From: JBARCX01 sp049794535
GTDB taxonomy: Bacteria > Pseudomonadota > Gammaproteobacteria > Xanthomonadales > Rhodanobacteraceae
Direction of reading: 5' to 3'
Assembly: GCA_049794535.1 (NCBI GenBank)
Contig: JBARCX010000229.1
Location: 1 to 6,791 of the forward strand
DNA length: 6,791 nt
In this document: positions 1 to 5,728 of the stretch, piece by piece
How positions within the stretch are numbered: the stretch's first letter is position 1
Layout of the letters: each line of letters opens with the position of its first letter
Position numbers and translations under genes: made by a program
Notes under the pieces: generated by a model
The model's database searches: none
What the model was told of the DNA's origin: nothing
Seen by the model: only the letters and a program-made list of their open reading frames with translations

Positions 1-50
1 CCATCTGCACTAGTGCATCAAGCATCCCTAGGCGTCAAGGAAGAACCGTC

Positions 51-1160
51 ATGACAAATGACTCAAGGAATGAAGATAAAACGAGTGAGGAAGGTGCACG
101 CCCCTCCTCGTTGATCCCGGTACACAAACTAGCTACGCCCGATCGGCTGTATGACCTGCAACTGCTGCGGGACCTGGCAATCGTCAACGACCGCACCGTG
201 CGCGAATTGGGGCCGATGCCCCCGGGCGGGTTGCCGGTGATCCCTAAGCGCAAGCCCAAATCATGGCGACACGATGTGTCATCTGAAAATGTGAATCGAG
301 AGAGCGAAGAGGATGAAACGATGAAGCTAAGTCGCGTGGCGATGGCGGCGGCCTTGGGTGTCGCGACGATCGGAAGCGTGCCTGCGCACGGAAGTGACAG
401 CACTCCGACCGAAACCAAGGCGGCCATATCAGCCCACTACATCACGCCCCCACCAGGCCATGATCCCGATTGGCCGAAGTCAGGCATTGCCGAGCGTGAG
501 CTTGGTGATGGGGTGAACACGTATCCGCAAAACATGTTCGTTGAATACGCGAAAGGCCGATGGCACGTCTGGGTCATCATGACCAATCTTCATGGGCCCG
601 CCAAGGCGCTCGATTTCTTCTCCGGCAAGTTGCTGGAAAACGTCAAGGTGAATAATCCAGGTGATTACAACGACGCGTTTGTGGATGCGCAAGGCGTCAC
701 ACATAAGAGCGTCATTCACCCGGCTTTTGATTACAAAGATCCACGTCCTGGTGGAGGATTGGGGGAGATAAGTTTTTCTGGCGAATCGCTGAGCTTTGAT
801 GGCGATGTTAAATGTGCGCCACTTTCCCTCGACGTGTCGCAACGTATGACGAGTGATAACAAAACCGTCATTTGGAGCAAAATGCCACTTTATAAAACCA
901 ACCCATGGCCAGAGGCATGTCCTGATGGTGTGTGGAATTCGCTCGTCAATACGGCGCTCGACCTCCGTGACGGCACGATGCTTATCACTGGAAATAAGTA
1001 CATTTTCCGGATTCATCAGGCAGACATGACGCCAGCAGGGAGCGCGCCACATCTCCATGTGGTCGATGAAGCTGAGGTCAAACGAGCTATTGAGCAGGCC
1101 AAGAACAAGGACATCGGAGATGCCAACGTCTATCTGACCGAGCAGCTTCATCTGCATTAA
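51..1160 (+). CDS. Putative periplasmic immunity protein (X-Tfi-like) with in-frame N-terminal extension
   Basis: I do not recognise the family. The open frame encodes 369 residues, but codon 91 (ATG at 321) begins a clear Sec signal peptide, so the functional product is probably 279 residues from 321. Counting from 321, a basic start (MKLSR) leads into a hydrophobic stretch to residue 22, with a plausible cleavage site after V-P-A; there is no lipobox cysteine. The mature part has two cysteines (165 and 200), compatible with a periplasmic disulfide, many aromatic and Gly/Pro residues, and no transmembrane segment. It lies 36 bases upstream of a predicted peptidoglycan-targeting type IV effector. 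In Xanthomonas such effectors are usually preceded by a secreted immunity protein (XAC2610 before XAC2609), so immunity is inferred from context, not homology. The start at 51 also has a good Shine-Dalgarno (AGGAAG, 38-43), and codons up to about 265 have GC-rich third positions, so the extension looks translated. GC falls below 50% in parts of the mature region. Confidence 0.82.
   Translation: MTNDSRNEDKTSEEGARPSSLIPVHKLATPDRLYDLQLLRDLAIVNDRTVRELGPMPPGGLPVIPKRKPKSWRHDVSSENVNRESEEDETMKLSRVAMAAALGVATIGSVPAHGSDSTPTETKAAISAHYITPPPGHDPDWPKSGIAERELGDGVNTYPQNMFVEYAKGRWHVWVIMTNLHGPAKALDFFSGKLLENVKVNNPGDYNDAFVDAQGVTHKSVIHPAFDYKDPRPGGGLGEISFSGESLSFDGDVKCAPLSLDVSQRMTSDNKTVIWSKMPLYKTNPWPEACPDGVWNSLVNTALDLRDGTMLITGNKYIFRIHQADMTPAGSAPHLHVVDEAEVKRAIEQAKNKDIGDANVYLTEQLHLH
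307..323 (+). promoter_or_regulatory. Internal ribosome binding site and likely true start of the secreted form
   Basis: AAGAGGA at 307-313 lies 7 bases before ATG 321. This internal start places a signal peptide at the N-terminus, which the upstream start at 51 cannot do. It is the best evidence that the exported protein is made from 321. Both starts may be used. Confidence 0.6.
321..386 (+). other. Sec-type signal peptide coding segment
   Basis: The 22 residues from ATG 321 show a short positive n-region (K2, R5), an Ala/Val/Leu/Ile-rich core of about 15 residues, and a V-P-A cleavage motif before His23. No Cys follows, so the product should be a soluble periplasmic protein and not a lipoprotein. 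If translation starts at 51 instead, the same core could act as an uncleaved membrane anchor with a 90-residue cytoplasmic tail. Confidence 0.6.
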
Positions 1161-1196
1161 CGCATTCGTGCTTGAGACGTATCCAGGAGAGTCGTC

Positions 1197-3551
1197 ATGA
1201 CGGATTCATCGACGCTTAGCGAAAAGGAATTAGAAGCACTTGCCTATTTCGTGGTGGGTGTGAGCTCGGAAGGCAGTGTGGGTGGGAGGGATGTATCCAA
1301 CCGACTGTCGTTCGCGGGAAATTATCGTGACGGTAAAATGTACCCAGTGGAAAATAGTGGCTTGTCCATAGGCACGCTGCAGAAAGATTTGGGGCAAGAC
1401 AAGCAAGTAACGGCGACGGCGCTGGTTCAAGCTTATCAAGCATGGGCTGGAGCAAACCATCCAAACATGGTGCTTACAGAGGCTCAGCAGGATCAGACAA
1501 TCAGCGACTTGTCGCGAAACGGCAGGAAGATCAATGACCAGAAAAATCGGCCGCTTGATGTCGAAATAAAGGGCCGATTGGATGCCTTCCTCCGGTCTGA
1601 TGGGGGCAAGGATTTCGTCCATCAAAGGGATGCGGGGCAGGTTGATCTTATCTATTCCTTGGCGCTTACGAAACTAACGCAGACACCGGCTTACCGGCAG
1701 GCGTCGACCGATGACCAGATCAAATTGGCAACCGTCGTCGCAAAGGCATTCAATCAAAATAATAGCGCCGGCCTCGAACTGCTCAGCGCTATGAATAAAA
1801 ATTCACCCGAAGCAACAAGAGTCACTTCTCTCGAAGGTGTTCTGACGTATTCGGAGCGTTTCACTAAGTCCATGCGCGATGGACGTGACCATGCCCTCAA
1901 GGGTGCCGAGGTCTACACCCTGCTGAGGCATGTCAGCCCCCAGCATCCGCTGCACGCTGCCTGGCAGGAAGTCCTCACTGACCCACTGATCACGCCCTCG
2001 CTCATCGGTCAGGATGCCACCCGCCCCGACTTCGCAGCCGAATACACCACGATCAAGAACTTGTTCCTCGAACCGATGAGGTCAAAGGACTTCATCCGTG
2101 CACTGGAGCAAGGGCGTGATTACCAACACGGGCTACCGCAAGCCACGGAAAAGAGTCGCGCCACCTCGGGCTTTTTTGCCTCGGGTATCGACTTCGTCCA
2201 GTGGAACGCCGAAGGCAAAGGCTTCGCTCATCTCCATGACGAATGGTCGGTGATCTCTCGCGATGACATCACGCGGGTGCAGCAAGCGGATCGATCGGTG
2301 GACCTGGCCATCCAGCGCAACGGCGCTACCGAACCGCTGCTGCACGTTGGCCCGAGCGCCCCGGCCTTGACTCACTCCACACGAACCCTTCGCCAAGGCA
2401 TGCGTGGCGAGGACGTCGACATGCTCCAGTCTCAGCTTGCGCAACTGGGCTATACCGATGCACGCGATCGCCCCTTGCATCCCGACGGCGACTTTGGGCC
2501 GACTACGCATGCCGCCATGCAGGCCTTCCAGCGCAATCACGGCCTGGTGGCGGATGGTGTTGCCGGGCCGGCAACACGGGCCGCTGTTGGGCAGGCCGTG
2601 CAGATGACGATGCCATCCATCGCTCAGCCGAATGCGCCCTACCTGCGCGACGCTGAGGCCAGCGATACGCTGTCTGCTTATCGTGCCTTCGCTCCCAGCA
2701 ACGTACCGGGCCTGGTTCCGTCTTCGATCACGGCCCCCGATCATCCGCAGACAACGACACCGCAAGCGCCTCCGCCGCATGCGGTGGTACCGAGCAGCCT
2801 GGATGCCGATGCCATCCGCATGTTGCAGGAGCAACTCAACACCCTGGGCGTGACCGACATGAACCGCCAGGCAGTCAACGTCAGCGGCGCTTACGATCCT
2901 TCGACCCAGACCGCCGTGGCCCGCTACCAGCACGAACAGGGTTTGCCCGTCACCGGCGTGGCTGATGACGCCACCCGAACGATGCTCCAGAGCCAGGCGT
3001 TTATCGCTGATCTATCGCGAACGACAGTGTCCGTTGCGGCGCCTGATGTGTCGTCCACGAGGTCGGCGGAACATCGGCCGCCGTCGCAGGCGTTGGCATC
3101 TGCGGTCACGCGGTCGCCGGTACGCGAGCCATCGATGACCGACGCAGTACGCAACGCCAGTGAGCCGGATTCACCCGCTCCACTGCGCACCTTCAGCGAC
3201 CCCAGTCATCCGCAGCACGCCATGTACTGCACCCTCAAAGACATCCTGCCGCAGGGCACCTCCGAGGCACGGCTGACTCAAGGCACGGCCGCTTGCCATC
3301 GGGCGAGGATAACTTCCACTAATTTGCGGGGTGTTTACGTGGGCGATACGTCCGTCAGCTTTGTCGGTAGCTCGCCCGTGACCTTGCTGGCGCAGATGGA
3401 CATCAGCCAGCCGGCGCCCTCGGTGCAGCAGGCCATGCAACACGTGCGGCACTACGACCAGCAACAAGTGCAGATGCTGAGCGAGATTCGGGCGCATAGC
3501 GCGCAGATCAATGCGCAGGCGCAACAAGGGCCGACGTTGGGTGGGCGGTAA
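1197..3551 (+). CDS. Putative X-T4SS antibacterial effector (X-Tfe): lysozyme-like head, two peptidoglycan-binding repeats, XVIPCD tail
   Basis: The 784-residue protein has no signal peptide, as expected for a type IV substrate. AGGAGA (1185-1190) lies 6 bases before ATG. Residues 1-220 are a probable catalytic head: Glu25-Gly, Tyr43/Asp45, then SGLSIGT at 54-60, an order recalling the Glu...Asp...T-I-G motif of T4-type lysozymes; this is inference. Residues 220-395 are unassigned. Residues 398-466 form a clear PG_binding_1 repeat (GxxGxDVxxLQxxL, then DGxFGPxTxxAxxxFQ, then DGxxGPxT). Residues 537-597 are a second, more diverged repeat. A Pro/Thr-rich linker covers 511-535. Residues 664-750 (DPSHPxHxxY, V-S-F-V-G, the D-x-S-x-P-A-P-S segment) and the Gln-rich end resemble the XVIPCD signal that VirD4 recognises in Xanthomonadales. 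The likely role is contact-dependent injection into the periplasm of rival Gram-negative cells and cell-wall cleavage. The upstream secreted protein is the probable immunity partner. Codons 1-221 are near 48% GC; later ones are 60-65%. Confidence 0.9.
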   Translation: MTDSSTLSEKELEALAYFVVGVSSEGSVGGRDVSNRLSFAGNYRDGKMYPVENSGLSIGTLQKDLGQDKQVTATALVQAYQAWAGANHPNMVLTEAQQDQTISDLSRNGRKINDQKNRPLDVEIKGRLDAFLRSDGGKDFVHQRDAGQVDLIYSLALTKLTQTPAYRQASTDDQIKLATVVAKAFNQNNSAGLELLSAMNKNSPEATRVTSLEGVLTYSERFTKSMRDGRDHALKGAEVYTLLRHVSPQHPLHAAWQEVLTDPLITPSLIGQDATRPDFAAEYTTIKNLFLEPMRSKDFIRALEQGRDYQHGLPQATEKSRATSGFFASGIDFVQWNAEGKGFAHLHDEWSVISRDDITRVQQADRSVDLAIQRNGATEPLLHVGPSAPALTHSTRTLRQGMRGEDVDMLQSQLAQLGYTDARDRPLHPDGDFGPTTHAAMQAFQRNHGLVADGVAGPATRAAVGQAVQMTMPSIAQPNAPYLRDAEASDTLSAYRAFAPSNVPGLVPSSITAPDHPQTTTPQAPPPHAVVPSSLDADAIRMLQEQLNTLGVTDMNRQAVNVSGAYDPSTQTAVARYQHEQGLPVTGVADDATRTMLQSQAFIADLSRTTVSVAAPDVSSTRSAEHRPPSQALASAVTRSPVREPSMTDAVRNASEPDSPAPLRTFSDPSHPQHAMYCTLKDILPQGTSEARLTQGTAACHRARITSTNLRGVYVGDTSVSFVGSSPVTLLAQMDISQPAPSVQQAMQHVRHYDQQQVQMLSEIRAHSAQINAQAQQGPTLGGR
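3188..3548 (+). other. XVIPCD-like type IV secretion signal region within the effector
   Basis: This segment covers about residues 664-784. It starts with a DPSHPQHAMY block, continues through a helical stretch and a short beta-like stretch (GVYVGDTSVSFVG), then a block at 735-743 (D-I-S-Q-P-A-P-S-V), and ends in a Gln-rich tail (eight Gln between 755 and 777). Established XVIPCDs have this order and a Gln-rich end. The usual conserved G-L-x-R-I-D-H-V and F-A-V-Q-G cores are only loosely matched, so this would be a diverged member. Confidence 0.65.
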
Positions 3552-3701
3552 AGCCAATCACGGCGCGCAGATTCTGTTTGCGCCGCGCGAGCGGGGCTCT
3601 GCCAATGCATGCTGCGACGTGTTCGGCTTCGCAGTGTCTGGGCAAGGTGGCTGCGTAGGGCAGGCGTCACCTTCGGAGTGAGAAACGAAGAATTAAAGCA
3701 G

Positions 3702-3725
3702 GCGGACATCCATGCATGTGTCCGC
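3702..3725 (-). terminator. Candidate rho-independent terminator, possibly second in series for ald
   Basis: Inverted repeat GCGGACA (3702-3708) and TGTCCGC (3719-3725) with a 10-base loop. Two further pairs are possible if a G-U is allowed. Read on the - strand it is followed by a T-rich stretch (CTGCTTTAATTCTTCG), so it better suits transcripts leaving ald than those leaving the effector. The T tract is interrupted, so strength is uncertain. Confidence 0.45.
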
Positions 3726-3751
3726 TTAGATTCGGGCGGCGTGCCCATCAC

Positions 3752-3781
3752 GGCCTCCCTGCGACAAAGCACAGGGAGGCC
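3752..3781 (-). terminator. Hairpin just after the ald stop codon
   Basis: A perfect 10-base inverted repeat, GGCCTCCCTG (3752-3761) and CAGGGAGGCC (3772-3781), with a 10-base loop. It lies 14 bases beyond the ald stop on the - strand. No T run follows on either strand. It may be a transcript-end or mRNA-stabilising structure for ald, backed up by the hairpin at 3702-3725, and could also act on transcripts from the convergent effector operon. Confidence 0.5.
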
Positions 3782-3795
3782 ATGTTTGCGAGGCC

Positions 3796-4914
3796 TTACA
3801 GGCCGATCGCGGTTTCAGCCTTCACGTACGGCAGGTTGTGCGCTTGAGCGACCGGTTCGCAGGTCACCTGGCCTTCGGAGACGTTGAGGCCGTTGCGCAG
3901 ATGAGCATCTTGCGCCAGCGCCTTCTTCCAGCCGTGGTTGGCGAGAGCGAGGGTGAACGGCAAGGTCACGCTGTTGAGCGCGAAGGTCGAGGTGCGGGCG
4001 ACGGCGCCCGGCATGTTGGCCACGCAGTAGTGCACCACGCCGTCGACCACGTAGGTGGGGTCAGAGTGGGTGGTGGCGTGCGAGGTTTCCACGCAGCCGC
4101 CCTGGTCGATGGCGACGTCGACGATCACCGAGCCGGGCTTCATCGTGCGCACCATGTCATGCGTCACCAGCTTGGGAGCAGCGGCACCCGGTACCAGCAC
4201 CGTACCGATCAGTAGATCCGCGCGACGCACCAGCTCTTCGATAGCAGAGCGGGTGGAGAACACGGTGGAGATCGAGGTGCCAAACTGCGTGGCGAGACGC
4301 TTCAGTGCATCGGCCGAGCGATCGACCACGGTCACCTTGGCGCCCATGCCCACCGCGATTGTCGCTGCGTGAGTGCCGGACACGCCGCCACCCAGGATGA
4401 CGACTTCAGCGGCCGGTACGCCGGGTACGCCACCGAGCAGTACACCGCGTCCACCCTGTGCCTTCTCCAACGAGTGTGCGCCCACCTGCGGGGCGAGGCG
4501 GCCGGCGACTTCGGACATCGGGGTCAGCAGCGGCAGCGAGCCATTGGCGGCTGTCACTGTTTCGTATGCGATGCACACGGCGCCGGAGGCGATCAGGTCT
4601 TGAGTCTGCTCCGCGTCGGGAGCGAGATGCAGATACGTGAAGAGAATCTGGCCCTTGCGGAGCTTCTTGCGCTCGACAGCCAGCGGCTCCTTCACCTTCA
4701 CGATCATGTCGGCTTCGGCAAAGATCTGGTCGGCGCTCTCCACCATGCTGGCGCCAGCGGCGGTGTAGTCGGCATCGGTAATGCCCGCGCCCAGTCCCGC
4801 ACCCACCTGCACCATCACCTGATGACCGTTGTGCACCAGTTCTTGCACGGACGACGGGATAAGGCCAACGCGATATTCGTGGTTCTTGATTTCTTTCGGC
4901 ACACCGATGCGCAT
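3796..4914 (-). CDS. ald: Alanine dehydrogenase
   Basis: Catalyses NAD+-dependent reversible oxidative deamination of L-alanine to pyruvate and ammonia (EC 1.4.1.1) in the cytoplasm, allowing alanine use as carbon and nitrogen source. The 372-residue length is typical. It starts with the family signature MRIGVPKEIKNHEYRV. Substrate and catalytic residues are all present at the numbering known from the mycobacterial enzyme: Arg15, Lys75 (VKVKEP), His96 (YLHLAPD) and Asp270 (DVAIDQGG). The nucleotide-binding Rossmann motif is GGGVSGTHAA at 175-184, followed by VTVVD at 194-198, whose Asp198 suits NAD rather than NADP. The protein is related to the N-terminal half of pyridine nucleotide transhydrogenase alpha, but length and the intact His/Asp pair favour alanine dehydrogenase. 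A purine-rich GAGAGAGA stretch precedes the ATG. It is divergent from an Lrp-type regulator 160 bases away, the usual arrangement for alanine-induced control. Confidence 0.96.
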   Translation of the reverse strand: MRIGVPKEIKNHEYRVGLIPSSVQELVHNGHQVMVQVGAGLGAGITDADYTAAGASMVESADQIFAEADMIVKVKEPLAVERKKLRKGQILFTYLHLAPDAEQTQDLIASGAVCIAYETVTAANGSLPLLTPMSEVAGRLAPQVGAHSLEKAQGGRGVLLGGVPGVPAAEVVILGGGVSGTHAATIAVGMGAKVTVVDRSADALKRLATQFGTSISTVFSTRSAIEELVRRADLLIGTVLVPGAAAPKLVTHDMVRTMKPGSVIVDVAIDQGGCVETSHATTHSDPTYVVDGVVHYCVANMPGAVARTSTFALNSVTLPFTLALANHGWKKALAQDAHLRNGLNVSEGQVTCEPVAQAHNLPYVKAETAIGL

Positions 4915-5074
4915 GACTTGATTTCTCTCTCGCTAGGGATGGTTGGAGGGCCGGTTCGAGCGGCATCGCCAAGGCGGCAGTATGATCGGGATATCAAGCA
5001 ATTACTCGCTCATTTGGCTCGGGTATAGCAAGATATGTCGCACTAAATACGCTTTTTTATGAATTTAATGGAAT
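4915..5074. promoter_or_regulatory. Divergent promoter region between ald and the Lrp-type regulator
   Basis: The 160 bases are clearly AT-richer than the flanking genes, especially 4980-5074. They should carry the promoters of both genes and the regulator's binding sites. I see no convincing pair of -35 and -10 boxes on either strand. The segment includes an imperfect inverted repeat (listed separately) and A/T tracts near 5052-5070 just before the regulator start, which suit Lrp-family binding and DNA bending. Confidence 0.6.
4991..5036. promoter_or_regulatory. Imperfect inverted repeat, candidate Lrp-type operator
   Basis: ATATCAAGCAA (4991-5001) and TAGCAAGATAT (5026-5036) are inverted copies matching at 8 of 11 positions, centres 35 bases apart. 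That is roughly three helical turns, a spacing usable by a multimeric Lrp/AsnC protein binding one DNA face. Position midway between the two divergent genes supports an operator role; the binding is inference. Confidence 0.35.
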
Positions 5075-5551
5075 ATGATGCCAACCATCGATTCAGCCCT
5101 GGATGAGCGTGATCGGGCGATTCTCCGACTGCTTCAACAAGACGGGCGCCTGACCAATCTGGAGCTCGCCTTGCAGATCAATCTGTCGCCTTCGGCGTGC
5201 CTGCGTCGGGTGAAGCTGCTGGAAGAGCGGGGGCTGATTTCACGCTACGTGATGCTGCTCGACGAGAAGGTCGCGGGCCTGCCAGGCACGGCTTTTGTGT
5301 TGGTCACGCTCGATCAGCAAGGGCGTGCCGCACTCGACGCGTTTGAGGCGGCGATCCAGCGTCATCCGGAAGTGACCGAATGCTGCCTGCTGGCGGGTGC
5401 TGCCGATTACATGGTGCGCGTGGCCTATGCCGACTCGGCGGACTTCGAACGCATCCACACCGAAATCCTGACGCAGCTTCCCGGCGTGGTGCGCGTGCAA
5501 TCGACGCTGGCGTTGCGCACGGTCAAGAAGACCACCGCGTTGCCGGTGTAA
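5075..5551 (+). CDS. Lrp/AsnC-family transcriptional regulator, probable regulator of ald
   Basis: A 158-residue protein of typical Lrp/AsnC length. Residues 8-65 form the winged helix-turn-helix: LDERDRAILRLLQQDGR, then LTNLELALQINLSPSACLRR with the S-x-S/A-x-C-x-x-R recognition-helix signature, then LEERGLI. Residues 74-150 are the RAM (regulation of amino-acid metabolism) ligand and oligomerisation domain, with a G-x-x-D-Y-M-V-R-V core at 110-118 and the closing L-P-G-V-V-R-V-Q-S-T segment. Family members assemble as dimers to octamers and respond to amino acids such as alanine or leucine. Divergent orientation from ald strongly suggests it controls ald in response to alanine (as AldR does elsewhere), perhaps also its own gene. 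The start is confined: a TAA lies in frame at 5066-5068, and ATGATG at 5075-5080 offers two adjacent starts. The Shine-Dalgarno is weak (ATGGA, 5068-5072), so expression may be low. Confidence 0.93.
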   Translation: MMPTIDSALDERDRAILRLLQQDGRLTNLELALQINLSPSACLRRVKLLEERGLISRYVMLLDEKVAGLPGTAFVLVTLDQQGRAALDAFEAAIQRHPEVTECCLLAGAADYMVRVAYADSADFERIHTEILTQLPGVVRVQSTLALRTVKKTTALPV

Positions 5552-5697
5552 CGGTTAGAGGTTGGTAAGCCATCGGGCTGTCGCGCGGTGCATGCACGCG
5601 TTCTCATCCGAAGATCGAGAGCGATGTCATGTGAATTGAAAGCATGCGCTAGCGGATCGATGCGTGTTGGAGCGACGACGTCATCACCACGCATAGA

Positions 5698-5722
5698 AGC
5701 CCGGCCACGCTATGGCCGGGCT
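5698..5722. terminator. Bidirectional terminator hairpin between the regulator and the LtaS-type gene
   Basis: A perfect 10-base inverted repeat, AGCCCGGCCA (5698-5707) and TGGCCGGGCT (5713-5722), with a 5-base loop, extendable by one A-T pair and one wobble pair. On the + strand it continues TTCAACTT, and on the - strand TTCTATG. It sits between two converging genes, 6 bases past the stop of the - strand gene, so it probably ends transcripts from both sides. Confidence 0.75.
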
Positions 5723-5728
5723 TTCAAC

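Noticed and set aside
480..1157. 225-codon open frame on the - strand opposite the first gene
   Set aside because: It lies entirely antisense to a gene with a signal peptide and operon context; its residues look like a shadow translation and no motif is visible.
3562..3584. GGCGC...GCGCC inverted repeat just after the effector stop
   Set aside because: Only five paired bases around a 13-base loop and no T tract; too weak to call as the effector terminator.
3667..3681. Small hairpin TCAC-C-TTCG-G-A-GTGA with a UUCG loop
   Set aside because: Only five pairs with a bulged A, followed by A-rich rather than T-rich sequence on the + strand; not convincing as a terminator.
3609..3887. 92-codon + strand open frame in the gap after the effector
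   Set aside because: Arg-rich, low-complexity translation with no good ribosome site; it crosses both hairpins and runs into the 3' end of ald antisense.
4369..5028. 219-codon + strand open frame opposite ald
   Set aside because: It mirrors the ald coding strand and continues across the divergent promoter region; His/Arg-rich composition is typical of antisense frames in GC-rich genes.
5014..5049. TTGGCT and TAAATA as a promoter for the Lrp-type regulator
   Set aside because: The spacing between them is 24 bases, well outside the usual 16-18, so no promoter is called.
5588..5597. 10-base palindrome GTGCATGCAC between the regulator and its terminator
   Set aside because: Short palindromes of this size occur by chance and the site is downstream of a stop codon, not near a promoter.
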